From Sphingobacterium thalpophilum (GTDB lineage Bacteria > Bacteroidota > Bacteroidia > Sphingobacteriales > Sphingobacteriaceae): a stretch of DNA of 64,000 bases. The notes below the pieces were generated by a model that saw nothing but the letters and a program-made list of their open reading frames with translations, was not told where the DNA came from and did not search any database. The stretch is from NCBI RefSeq assembly GCF_901482695.1, contig NZ_LR590484.1, forward strand, positions 5,332,001-5,396,000. Reading direction: 5' to 3'. The position numbers and the translations under genes were made by a program. Below, piece by piece: positions 52,634 to 60,825 of this stretch (position 1 is the stretch's first letter; every line of letters starts with the position of its first letter).

Positions 52634-53809
52634 TCACTTCTTGATCAACCTGGCGACAAACATGCTGTCTGCTCTTGCATGATATCCCTTCAGATAGTCC
52701 ATACTTTCCAGTTCAAATCCATGATGGTCGATAATGTACTGAGCCACATCTTCGTTTTCTGCTTTAAATACAGAACAGGTGATATAAACCAGTGGCTTGC
52801 CCACTTTCACATGTTCAACGACACGGCTTGCAATCGTCTGCTGCAACCTGCTGTACTCGTTTATCTTAGCTAACTTAAACTGCCTTATCATTTCGGGGGT
52901 ACGCCCCCAGGTACCCGAACCCGAACATGGCGCGTCCAGAACAATGCCGTCGAACTGCTCGTTACCTAAAATCATCTCGGGGTCTTTGGTTAGATCCAGG
53001 ACTTTCTTCCGGTAATGCTTTATGCCCGCACGGTCAAATCGCTCATCAAGATTCCTCAAAATGCTCATACGCACATCAGATACCAGCAATTCAATGCTTG
53101 GACATGCGTCCAATAGCAAAAGGGATTTGCCTCCAGAGGCAGCACACGCATCCCACCAGGACTCTCCCTGCTCTGGTTTCATCCAATCAAGTGTACGCTG
53201 CGAAGAAAGGTCCTGAACTTCGACGAGACCATCCAAAGCCGGAAGCCGTTGCAATGAGGTTCCATTGGGCATAGCGATGCACTGTTCCCCCACCTGATCA
53301 TAGGATATATTATTTTCTTCTAAGATCGCACGTACAAGCTTGTCCTTTCCACGTCTGACACGGATGTATAGGTGTGGCTGTATCAATTGGCTCTCCAAAA
53401 AAGCATTCGCCTCTATTTCAGGCGACAGCGCGGCTGTAAAAGGAAACAGATCCTGTCTACTAAGTAGCCCGTCAGCTTCTAGAAAGCTAAGTTTATCACC
53501 TAAAGGCAGAGTCATTTTTTCTGCCAGGCTGGGATCCAGCAAGCTCACGAGTGCACTTTCGGATTCACATAAAAACTCAGCTAACACCAAGCGGCGTTGC
53601 TGGGACAGCTGTAAAGCAGCGGCTCCCAGACGGAAATAGTTATAACAGAGGCGGGAGGCCCATCTACGGTCCGAAGACCCCATCTGTTTATTCAGTTTAA
53701 AAAACGAGGTTAAATAACGTGAAAATGGCTGATCCGATTCAAAATCGTCCATTGCACGCTCAAAATTACGTATCTGTTGATGGATACGCTTTGCATTCAA
53801 TTCAGCCAT
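52634..53809 (-). CDS. RsmB/NOP-family RNA (cytosine-C5) methyltransferase
   Basis: The 391-residue protein belongs to the NOL1/NOP2/sun family that makes 5-methylcytosine in RNA, using S-adenosylmethionine. An N-terminal helical domain (about 1-140) and a small PUA-like region precede the Rossmann domain. Two signature cysteines lie in LDAPCSGSGTWGRTPE and YITCSVFKAENED, and WWDACAASGGKSLLL is the SAM loop (an alanine replaces the first G of PGGK). The target is probably rRNA, but the exact base cannot be read. It is last in a minus-strand run of genes. Confidence 0.9.
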   Translation of the reverse strand: MAELNAKRIHQQIRNFERAMDDFESDQPFSRYLTSFFKLNKQMGSSDRRWASRLCYNYFRLGAAALQLSQQRRLVLAEFLCESESALVSLLDPSLAEKMTLPLGDKLSFLEADGLLSRQDLFPFTAALSPEIEANAFLESQLIQPHLYIRVRRGKDKLVRAILEENNISYDQVGEQCIAMPNGTSLQRLPALDGLVEVQDLSSQRTLDWMKPEQGESWWDACAASGGKSLLLLDACPSIELLVSDVRMSILRNLDERFDRAGIKHYRKKVLDLTKDPEMILGNEQFDGIVLDAPCSGSGTWGRTPEMIRQFKLAKINEYSRLQQTIASRVVEHVKVGKPLVYITCSVFKAENEDVAQYIIDHHGFELESMDYLKGYHARADSMFVARLIKK

Positions 53810-53816
53810 TCAGGGT

Positions 53817-55103
53817 TTATTTTTTCTCAAATTTCTTATTGTGATAGACCATGATGCCTAATGCCCTATTGGCATATCCCCACTTCGGAAAAAATTCAAA
53901 CCTATAATCACTATTGAGTCCCGAAAATTTTTCCTGTGTCACATGGCTTACATAATCAACGCCGTATTTATGGATCAAGCGGCCAAAATAAACCGCCGCA
54001 TCGTAGCCCTTATACGAAAATTCTGAAGGATCTACTTTAAAGGCCGATTTATAATTTGATATAAATTTCTTTGTGTCGCTATCTGACTCATCAGCCAAGC
54101 TGGAAGAAGTAATGGTCAGATTGTAAAAATCCATGTTCTCAAAATTCTCGAAGGAAAGTTTTGAAAAATTCGGATGTCCATACAGCTTAAATTGATTGCC
54201 CGGATTTAGAAATTTACTGTCCATCGCATCCAGTAAACCTTTCACCAGATTCTTATTGGAAGTACCAGATACGATATGATTTGTCCCAGTTAAAACCATA
54301 TTGTTGTTGAGCTCGTTGATACTAAGTACAGTTTTTACCTTTGCCTGAGGATTTACTTTTGTAATTTCATTAGCAAAATTCACCAAAAACTGCTTACTAT
54401 CGTCATCGCCGGCATCGTAAATCAAGATTTGGTCTCCGGTATAGAATTGCTCTGCGATGTATTTGGCAAGCGTTTCAGCGTGCGTACGAATCGACGGAGT
54501 CATGGATACCAGATTTGGAACACTAAACTCTGAGGCCATGGTCGCCGCCAAAGGTGATACCTGAAGTACATTTTTGTTTGCAAAAGTCTGCGCAAAGCTC
54601 TTGATTTCCCTTGGATAAACGGGCCCGACAACAATTACTGCATCTTTCACATCGGCGGCTGTTCCCAAGCTCGCGTTATATGCAACATTATCACGTGAGT
54701 CTATGACCTGTAAATCGAAAAGACCACCCTCTTTGGCGATTTTGTCCAGTCCCAGCTGAAAACCTTGGTAAAAATCCAGCGCCAAAGCTGAACGCTCGAC
54801 ATCTTCCGTCGTCACTCTGTTGGCAATACTATTTAATTCGAAGGGCAGCAATAGGGCAATTTTATTGTTCTTGACCATATGGCCATTTACATTTTGCACA
54901 TCACCGGCTTTGATTGCAGGCTTTTCTTTTTCTATAGCTGGTTTGGTTACAGCGGTATGCTGTTCGCCCTGACTGGAAGGCGAACGCAATACCGTACTTT
55001 TTTTGGTTGTGCAGCTTGCAAGGCATAATGCTGCAAGTGCCGTAACCCATATTTTATTCCCACTCAATCGTAGCGGGCGGTTTTGAACTGATATCATATA
55101 CAA
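53817..55103 (-). CDS. Lipoprotein with periplasmic-binding fold (LivJ/LpoA-like)
   Basis: The 428-residue protein has a lipoprotein signal ending LCLASC (Cys around residue 31). The mature part is a type I periplasmic-binding fold: KIALLLPFELNS, GFQLGLDKIAKEGG, VIVVGPVYPREIKSFA, QILIYDAGDDDSKQFLVNFA, and DPSEFSYKGYDAAVYFGRLI. No transporter genes are near, so it may act in peptidoglycan assembly like LpoA or in sensing. The start (55103, or 55097) overlaps the end of guaA by 44-50 bp, an unusually long overlap. No later Met allows a normal signal peptide. Confidence 0.75.
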   Translation of the reverse strand: MYMISVQNRPLRLSGNKIWVTALAALCLASCTTKKSTVLRSPSSQGEQHTAVTKPAIEKEKPAIKAGDVQNVNGHMVKNNKIALLLPFELNSIANRVTTEDVERSALALDFYQGFQLGLDKIAKEGGLFDLQVIDSRDNVAYNASLGTAADVKDAVIVVGPVYPREIKSFAQTFANKNVLQVSPLAATMASEFSVPNLVSMTPSIRTHAETLAKYIAEQFYTGDQILIYDAGDDDSKQFLVNFANEITKVNPQAKVKTVLSINELNNNMVLTGTNHIVSGTSNKNLVKGLLDAMDSKFLNPGNQFKLYGHPNFSKLSFENFENMDFYNLTITSSSLADESDSDTKKFISNYKSAFKVDPSEFSYKGYDAAVYFGRLIHKYGVDYVSHVTQEKFSGLNSDYRFEFFPKWGYANRALGIMVYHNKKFEKK

Positions 55104-56604
55104 CTCTGTTTATTCCTTTCACATGGTTGATAATTTCATTTGAAATTTTGGCTAACAGGTCATACGGCAGATGTATCCAATCGGCGGTCATTCCATCCAA
55201 GGAACCGACGGCGCGCAAGCTGACAACGTGCTCGTAAGTACGTTCATCGCCCATCACACCTACTGAGCGTACCGGTAAAAAGATGGTACCCGCTTGCCAG
55301 ACTTTATCATACCAGCCCGATTCCTTTAAGTTACTGATAAAAATGGCATCCGCTTCCTGGACGATTCTCACTTTGTCCGGAGTAATATCGCCCAGAATAC
55401 GGATTGCTAGCCCAGGTCCAGGAAAGGGATGTCGTCCCAAGATCGCTTGATCCACTTCCAGTGCCTTACCGACTCTCCTCACTTCATCCTTAAACAAAGT
55501 TTTAAGAGGTTCCACTACCTGAAGTTTCATAAAGTCGGGCAAACCACCCACGTTATGATGCGATTTGATTGTCGCTGACGGTCCTTTTACGGAAACAGAC
55601 TCAATAATATCAGGATAGATCGTGCCTTGTCCAAGCCATTTTGCTTCAACACCTTCTGGAAGCTCTTTCTGAATTTCTTTTGCAGCCTCGTCAAAAACGT
55701 CGATAAAGGAATTGCCAATGATCTTACGCTTCTCCTCGGGTTCAGAAACTCCTGACAATCTACCATAGAATAGATCCTTCGCATTGATCCCTTTTATATT
55801 CAACCCCATATTTTTGTACGAATCAAGTACCTGCTCATATTCATCCTTCCGGAGCAGACCGTGGTCCACGAAAATACAGTGTAGATTTTGTCCAATAGCC
55901 TGATGCAACAGTACCGCCGCCACCGTAGAATCAACGCCTCCTGACAGGGCCATAATAACATGATCATCCCCCAGTTGCTCCTTTAAAGAAGCCACAGTGG
56001 TCTCGACAAAGGCGTCCGGAGTCCAATCCTGCGAGCAGCCGCAGATTCCTACCACAAAGTTTTTCAGTAAGATTGCACCATCGGTGCTATGGGTAACTTC
56101 GGGATGAAACTGAATACCGTAAGTACGTGTACCTCTTACCTGATAAGCTGCGACACGCACCTTATCGGTACTGGCTATGATCTCAAAATCCGCAGGCACT
56201 TCTTTGATGGTATCTCCGTGAGACATCCACACCTGCGACTGTACCGGTACCCCTGCCAATAATTCATTTTCACTATTGACAAATTGCAGATTCGCGCGAC
56301 CATATTCACGGATTTCGGATGGCAACACCTCACCGCCCGACTTTTGAGCAATGTACTGCGCTCCATAACAAACACCCAAAAGCGGAAAACGTTCTTGAAT
56401 GCTGACAAAATCAATCTGCGGAGCGTCCTCCTGCCGTACCGAATAAGGGCTTCCGGAGAATATAACGCCTTTTACAGATTCGTCAAAATCTGGCAATTTA
56501 TTAAACGGGTGTATTTCACAATACACATTTAGCTCTCTGACACGTCTCGCTATTAATTGCGTGTACTGAGACCCGAAGTCTAGAATGATAATTTTTTCTG
56601 GCAT
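55054..56604 (-). CDS. guaA: GMP synthase (glutamine-hydrolysing)
   Basis: The enzyme aminates XMP to GMP in the last step of guanine nucleotide synthesis. The 516 residues form an N-terminal class I amidotransferase domain (ILDFGSQYTQLIARRV, catalytic Cys in GVCYGAQYIAQ, catalytic His in GIQFHPEVTHS) and a C-terminal ATP-PPase domain with the P-loop ALSGGVDSTVAAVLL and dimerisation region ending PPATIEWE. It overlaps the following lipoprotein gene. A -7 element ends four bases before its ATG. Confidence 0.97.
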   Translation of the reverse strand: MPEKIIILDFGSQYTQLIARRVRELNVYCEIHPFNKLPDFDESVKGVIFSGSPYSVRQEDAPQIDFVSIQERFPLLGVCYGAQYIAQKSGGEVLPSEIREYGRANLQFVNSENELLAGVPVQSQVWMSHGDTIKEVPADFEIIASTDKVRVAAYQVRGTRTYGIQFHPEVTHSTDGAILLKNFVVGICGCSQDWTPDAFVETTVASLKEQLGDDHVIMALSGGVDSTVAAVLLHQAIGQNLHCIFVDHGLLRKDEYEQVLDSYKNMGLNIKGINAKDLFYGRLSGVSEPEEKRKIIGNSFIDVFDEAAKEIQKELPEGVEAKWLGQGTIYPDIIESVSVKGPSATIKSHHNVGGLPDFMKLQVVEPLKTLFKDEVRRVGKALEVDQAILGRHPFPGPGLAIRILGDITPDKVRIVQEADAIFISNLKESGWYDKVWQAGTIFLPVRSVGVMGDERTYEHVVSLRAVGSLDGMTADWIHLPYDLLAKISNEIINHVKGINRVVYDISSKPPATIEWE

Positions 56605-56608
56605 GCTG

Positions 56609-56616
56609 CAAAGGTA
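56609..56616 (-). promoter_or_regulatory. -7 promoter element abutting the guaA start
   Basis: The minus strand reads TACCTTTG, matching TAnnTTTG, and ends four bases before the ATG at 56604. If used, the guaA mRNA would be leaderless. No -33 TTG is visible. Confidence 0.4.
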
Positions 56617-56646
56617 AGTATTACGAACGAATTATTAAATGTCATT

Positions 56647-57483
56647 TCAGGAAATAATGCCCGCTTTCAATAGTTCCTTTTCCATTTCCTTTTGTAATGA
56701 CAGCGCCTCCGCACGCGCACGCTCCGCAAAATCGCGTCCTTGGGAAGCATATATAATCGCCCGAGTACTATTGACCAATAAACCACAGTCTTTGTTCATA
56801 CCGTAACGGCAGACATCTTCGAGCGATCCCCCCTGGGCTCCTACACCCGGTACCAGTAGAAAATGATCTGGAGCATGTTCTCTGATTTTAAGGAACGCCT
56901 CACCCCTGGTCGCCCCGACAACATACATCAAATTATCAGGCGTTCCCCAAGTATTTACTTTATCGATTACCTGTTCAAAAAGCTGTAAACCCGCATTATT
57001 TTCAAAATTCTGGAAATCCAAGCTTCCAGCATTGGATGTCAATGCCAGCACAATAGCCCATTTGTCTCCAAATTCCAAAAATGGTGTGACCGAGTCCTTC
57101 CCCATATAAGGTGCGATCGTAATACTGTCAAAGCCCAGCCCCGATGCCTGCTCATCAAAGAATGCCTTAGCATAACGACCCGAGGTATTTCCGATGTCGC
57201 CACGCTTGGCATCGGCAATACTAAAACAATCTTTTGGCAATGCCGCCCAGGTCTTCTGCAAAGACTCCCATCCTTTTACCCCATAACACTCATAAAAAGC
57301 AATATTGGGCTTATAGGCGACACACAAATCTGCAGTAGCCTCAATAATAGCTTTATTAAAACTGTAAATGGGATCCTCGTCATCCAACAAATGTTGGGGG
57401 ATTTTTGTAAGATCGGTGTCTAGGCCGACACATAAGAATGAACGCTTCTCTTTGATCTGGCGAATAAGTTCTGCTCTGGTCAT
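56647..57483 (-). CDS. pyrF: Orotidine 5'-phosphate decarboxylase
   Basis: The enzyme decarboxylates OMP to UMP in pyrimidine synthesis. At 278 residues it belongs to the longer type 2 group. Visible are FLCVGLDTDLTKIP, AYKPNIAFYECYG, and the catalytic charged network SIADAKRGDIGNTSGRYAKAFF (the Asp-Lys-Arg-Asp tetrad), with GVGAQGGSLEDV as the phosphate-binding loop and LLVNSTRAIIYAS near the end. Its stop codon lies 42 bp upstream of the guaA start. Both belong to the minus-strand nucleotide-synthesis cluster. Confidence 0.96.
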   Translation of the reverse strand: MTRAELIRQIKEKRSFLCVGLDTDLTKIPQHLLDDEDPIYSFNKAIIEATADLCVAYKPNIAFYECYGVKGWESLQKTWAALPKDCFSIADAKRGDIGNTSGRYAKAFFDEQASGLGFDSITIAPYMGKDSVTPFLEFGDKWAIVLALTSNAGSLDFQNFENNAGLQLFEQVIDKVNTWGTPDNLMYVVGATRGEAFLKIREHAPDHFLLVPGVGAQGGSLEDVCRYGMNKDCGLLVNSTRAIIYASQGRDFAERARAEALSLQKEMEKELLKAGIIS

Positions 57484-57524
57484 GCGAATATTATGAATCG
57501 TATATATGAATCGTAAGAATTATT

Positions 57525-58115
57525 TTATTTATCGATTAACTCCTGGATAAATGCCGTCACCTCAGGCGCGGAATAGTCTGCCATTCCTTCATGCCTCGTC
57601 ACTAAATTGCCGGATTTATCTAGAATGACGGTGCTTGGAATTGATCCAGAAAGCCACTCTTGTGGAATTTCACTGTTGGGATAGCTGACCGGAAGTGTTA
57701 ATTTCTGTTTTTTCATAAAAGCAGAGGCTTTTTCTTTCTCACCTTCAATTTCCACTACCAGAAACTCCACTTGGGGATTATCCTTAAATTTGTCATAAAG
57801 CACGTTGATGGAAGGCATTTCCGCTCTGCACGGCCCGCACCAGGTCGCCCAAAAATTAATAAAAACGACCTTACCTCTAAGCTCTGTCACACGAACGGTC
57901 TCGCCCGAATGGCGGATAAATGTAACATGGTCCGCCGGATCCGCGGTTCCTGTACCGCCCCTGTCTGTTTTTGGTGGAACTTCTGGTTTGGGTCTGAACA
58001 GACCTATGTTCATCAGCTGCTGCTGAAAATACGTTCGGCTTGTCGGCCAGAGCAATAGAGCAATAAGCGCTACAAATATGAAGTTTCCTACCAGCTTCTT
58101 TATCTTTGGATTCAT
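57525..58115 (-). CDS. TlpA-family thiol:disulfide oxidoreductase, membrane-anchored
   Basis: The 196-residue protein has an N-terminal membrane anchor (FIFVALIALLLWPTS) and a periplasmic thioredoxin domain. The active-site motif is WCGPC in VVFINFWATWCGPCRAEMPS, and the cis-proline is in SGSIPSTVILDK. TlpA/ResA-like proteins keep cysteines reduced in the periplasm, for example for cytochrome c maturation; the partner here is unknown. It lies between pyrF and the pseudouridine synthase in the same direction. Confidence 0.92.
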   Translation of the reverse strand: MNPKIKKLVGNFIFVALIALLLWPTSRTYFQQQLMNIGLFRPKPEVPPKTDRGGTGTADPADHVTFIRHSGETVRVTELRGKVVFINFWATWCGPCRAEMPSINVLYDKFKDNPQVEFLVVEIEGEKEKASAFMKKQKLTLPVSYPNSEIPQEWLSGSIPSTVILDKSGNLVTRHEGMADYSAPEVTAFIQELIDK

Positions 58116-58136
58116 AAAATGAAAAGATTACAACGC

Positions 58137-58880
58137 TTAAGCATCAAATTTATCCAACAATTTCAACAACGTAGCGAAATCTTTCGGATAAGGTGCGTCG
58201 AAAACCATTTGAACACCATTGAGTTCAAACTCAATGTGTTTCGCATGCAAGGCAAAACGTTTCATGATAGGTTGTTCTTCCTCATCTTTTGACAGGGTAA
58301 ACCCTCGTTTCTTGATCTGAGAAAGGTAAACCGGTTTGCCACGATACATGCTATCTCCTACAATTGCGGCGTGTTGTGTCGCCAGGTGAATACGAATCTG
58401 GTGCATGCGGCCCGTAATCGGCTTACACTCCACAAGTGTATAGTTTTTATAATATTTAAGCGAGTTAAAAACCGTCTCTGCGGGTTTTCCATTGGCACGG
58501 TCAATAGATACATTCTTATTGCCCTGATTTAAAATAGGAAGGTCGACTAGCAGATCCTGAAAAGTATGCGTGCCACCAATGATAGCATGATAAATCTTAT
58601 GCACTTTTCTTTTTTCAAAGGCAATCGACACAGAACGATATGTCTCCGGATTTTTTGCAATCAGCAAGATGCCGGACGTCTCCTTATCCAGACGGTGACA
58701 GATCTGCGCATCTGCATGGTATTTCTTCGCCAGACGGAGGATATTGACTTCCCCACCCTCCCTTTCGTCCAGGGAAGCGACAAAAGGTGGTTTATTTATA
58801 ACGATCAAATTTTCATCCTCGTGGATTATTAATTCTGAAAATTTGGGAAATTTAAATAGACGGGTCTCATTTTGTATCAT
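58137..58880 (-). CDS. RluA-family pseudouridine synthase
   Basis: With the start at 58880 (MIQNETRLF) the protein has 247 residues. It contains the catalytic motif HRLDKETSGILLIAKN (the Asp acts as nucleophile), preceded by LIVINKPPFV, and the C-terminal GRMHQIRIHLATQHAAIVGDSMYRG typical of the RluA/RluD group. No S4 domain is present, so it resembles RluA/C-like members acting on rRNA or tRNA. A -7 element ends four bases before this ATG. The longer frame from 58895 would begin within the promoter. Confidence 0.93.
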   Translation of the reverse strand: MIQNETRLFKFPKFSELIIHEDENLIVINKPPFVASLDEREGGEVNILRLAKKYHADAQICHRLDKETSGILLIAKNPETYRSVSIAFEKRKVHKIYHAIIGGTHTFQDLLVDLPILNQGNKNVSIDRANGKPAETVFNSLKYYKNYTLVECKPITGRMHQIRIHLATQHAAIVGDSMYRGKPVYLSQIKKRGFTLSKDEEEQPIMKRFALHAKHIEFELNGVQMVFDAPYPKDFATLLKLLDKFDA

Positions 58881-58884
58881 TCTA

Positions 58885-58892
58885 CAAAAATA
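58885..58892 (-). promoter_or_regulatory. -7 promoter element abutting the pseudouridine synthase start
   Basis: The minus strand reads TATTTTTG, matching TAnnTTTG, and ends four bases before the ATG at 58880, which predicts a leaderless transcript. It would also drive the genes downstream on this strand. Confidence 0.4.
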
Positions 58893-58911
58893 CAAAACGC
58901 TTAGCAGAATA

Positions 58912-58943
58912 TTGGTCTATGTATGATAAAAAGCTTACTTTTG
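58912..58943 (+). promoter_or_regulatory. Bacteroidota-type promoter of panB
   Basis: TTG (58912-58914), 21 bases and TACTTTTG (58936-58943) match the consensus. The leader to the ATG at 58964 is about 17 nt. Confidence 0.6.
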
Positions 58944-58963
58944 ACCTTACAATATAAGTTAAG

Positions 58964-59779
58964 ATGTCTATAAACAAAGAAATAAAAAGAGTAAGCACAG
59001 CGATGCTGCAAGCGATGAAAGCGCGCAAAGAGAAGATATCCATGCTGACAAGCTATGATTACTCCATGGCCAAAATCGTCGACAGTGCTGGTATCGATGT
59101 CATTTTGATCGGGGATTCTGCCGCCAATGTATTCGCGGGCTACGAGACCACGCTACCGATCACGCTTGACAACATGATCTATCACGCCGCCGCTGTTGCC
59201 CGGGGTACCGAACGGGCCATGGTATTGGCCGACCTACCTTTCGGCACCTACCAAGGATCGCCAAACGACGCCTTTAATGCTGCTGTCCGCATGATGAAAG
59301 AATCTGGAGCACATGCCCTGAAATTGGAAGGCGGAGTAGAAATTATCGAAAATATCAAAAAGATTATCGCCGGCGGAATCCCGGTCTGCGGCCACCTGGG
59401 CTTGACTCCACAATCGATTAATAAATTCGGAAACTTTGGCGTACGTGCAAAAGAGGAACAGGAAGCAGCTAAACTTGTCGCGGACGCATTGGCACTGCAG
59501 GAGGCTGGATGCTTCGCCATCGTACTGGAAAAAATACCCGCAGCATTGGCAAAAATCGTAACCGAAAAATTGTTCATCCCAACCATCGGCATAGGCGCAG
59601 GTGCGGACTGTGATGGTCAGGTACTCGTTATCAATGATATGCTAGGTATGAATGCGGACTTTAAACCCAAATTTATGCGTCATTTTGCCAACCTGCATGA
59701 ACAGATTACTGCCGCTGTGAGCAACTACATCGCCGAAGTAAAATCCATACAGTACCCCAATGCAGACGAACAGTATTAA
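58964..59779 (+). CDS. panB: 3-methyl-2-oxobutanoate hydroxymethyltransferase
   Basis: The enzyme transfers a hydroxymethyl group from methylenetetrahydrofolate to alpha-ketoisovalerate, giving ketopantoate, the first step of pantothenate and coenzyme A synthesis. The 271 residues show the metal-binding VILIGDSAANVFAGYETTLP, ADLPFGTYQGS, KLEGGVEI, GHLGLTPQSINKFG, and the C-terminal IPTIGIGAGADCDGQVLVINDMLG. All conserved acidic ligands are present. It has its own promoter. A membrane-protein gene follows 12 bp later. Confidence 0.97.
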   Translation: MSINKEIKRVSTAMLQAMKARKEKISMLTSYDYSMAKIVDSAGIDVILIGDSAANVFAGYETTLPITLDNMIYHAAAVARGTERAMVLADLPFGTYQGSPNDAFNAAVRMMKESGAHALKLEGGVEIIENIKKIIAGGIPVCGHLGLTPQSINKFGNFGVRAKEEQEAAKLVADALALQEAGCFAIVLEKIPAALAKIVTEKLFIPTIGIGAGADCDGQVLVINDMLGMNADFKPKFMRHFANLHEQITAAVSNYIAEVKSIQYPNADEQY

Positions 59780-59791
59780 GCTCAGCAACTG

Positions 59792-60394
59792 ATGAAATTG
59801 TTAATTATAGGACTGCTACTGCTGATAGCCTACCTGATGATCCGGAAGAAATTTAATATCAGCGGATCATCAGATAATCACTCCAGACAGCTGCAACTCG
59901 GATTTCAGCTTATCGATGCCCCATCGACGATTATACAATCGACGTTGAAAAAGACAATCTCCGCTAGCCTGACAGGGATTCTTTTGATACTAGTTACCGT
60001 ATTACTGTTTGTCAAAATTAAAATACTGCTATTTTTGTTGTTGCCGGCTTTCTTTTTAGTCGGTTACGTATTTCTGTTCAACAACCATTTTAGCAAGTTA
60101 AAAAGCCAGCAGATCTGGCATAATCCGACGACGAATGATGTTTTCGTCGAACAGATTAAAGGAGAAAACTATACCTTTAATATCTTTCAGGATATACAGG
60201 CCATACAAAAGATCGAATCCATACAGACAACCAAAGGTTTACTTTATGGGTATTATCGGATTAAGGTGAAAAGCCATATCCTGGAAATCCCTTACCTTGT
60301 AGCGGAAAATAAACCGGCCAATACGCTATTTTTTGAAACCCTCGAACAAAACTTCAGAATTGAAACCCAAAAGAGGATCTTCCCCATCATTTAA
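59792..60394 (+). CDS. Membrane protein of unknown function downstream of panB
   Basis: The 200-residue protein has an N-terminal hydrophobic segment (LLIIGLLLLIAYLMI) and a second, longer one (about 50-90, ending LFLLLPAFFLVGYVFLF), so it has two or three membrane helices. A cytosolic C-terminal domain of about 100 residues (EQIKGENYTFNIFQDIQAIQ...) is mainly beta-like. I do not recognise a family. It starts 12 bp after panB and is probably cotranscribed with it. Confidence 0.7.
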   Translation: MKLLIIGLLLLIAYLMIRKKFNISGSSDNHSRQLQLGFQLIDAPSTIIQSTLKKTISASLTGILLILVTVLLFVKIKILLFLLLPAFFLVGYVFLFNNHFSKLKSQQIWHNPTTNDVFVEQIKGENYTFNIFQDIQAIQKIESIQTTKGLLYGYYRIKVKSHILEIPYLVAENKPANTLFFETLEQNFRIETQKRIFPII

Positions 60395-60404
60395 CGTGCA
60401 GAAA

Positions 60405-60435
60405 TTGTAAATACCAAAAGAATGTGCTATATTTA
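60405..60435 (+). promoter_or_regulatory. Promoter-like element upstream of the THX gene
   Basis: TTG (60405-60407), 20 bases and TATATTTA (60428-60435) match the consensus except for the last base. The distance to the ATG at 60477 is about 41 bases. Confidence 0.45.
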
Positions 60436-60476
60436 GGTTTATCAAAAAGATTGTTTAAACCAAAATATTTTACACT

Positions 60477-60629
60477 ATGGGAAAAGGTGATATCAAAACC
60501 AGAAGAGGAAAAATATCAAACGGTTCTTTTGGAAAACGAAGGCCACATTTATCTAAGTCATCGCTTAAACCAAAGGTTAGCAATGAAGCCTCTGAGGTGA
60601 CTGAGCAAAAAACGAAAGCAAAAAAATAG
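60477..60629 (+). CDS. Small ribosomal protein THX (bTHX)
   Basis: This 50-residue basic protein begins MGKGDIKTRRGKISNGSFGK and continues RRPHL, the THX signature known from the Thermus 30S subunit, where the peptide fills a cavity at the head. It ends in a Lys-rich tail (QKTKAKK). A promoter-like element precedes it and a terminator follows, so it is a single-gene unit. It is too short for most gene finders and easily missed. The coding assignment is certain from the motif; its essentiality is unknown. Confidence 0.92.
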   Translation: MGKGDIKTRRGKISNGSFGKRRPHLSKSSLKPKVSNEASEVTEQKTKAKK

Positions 60630-60636
60630 TAGACAT

Positions 60637-60664
60637 AAGCTAGACCATGTTCTAGCTTTTTTTA
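60637..60664 (+). terminator. Rho-independent terminator of the THX gene
   Basis: AAGCTAGA pairs with TCTAGCTT (60637-60644 with 60651-60658) and is followed by T-rich sequence. Confidence 0.8.
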
Positions 60665-60825
60665 TATATGCTGAACTGTCCTCTTCTAAGGCGAGGATCT
60701 AACGGTTTTTCACCGCCCCCCTATCACTACACCGATTTGTAAAATCCTTTTGACAACCGGTTTCATCTACAGAATAAACCTATCTTTATCCGTCAAATCA
60801 AAAACCACAATAAGGACTACACCGC

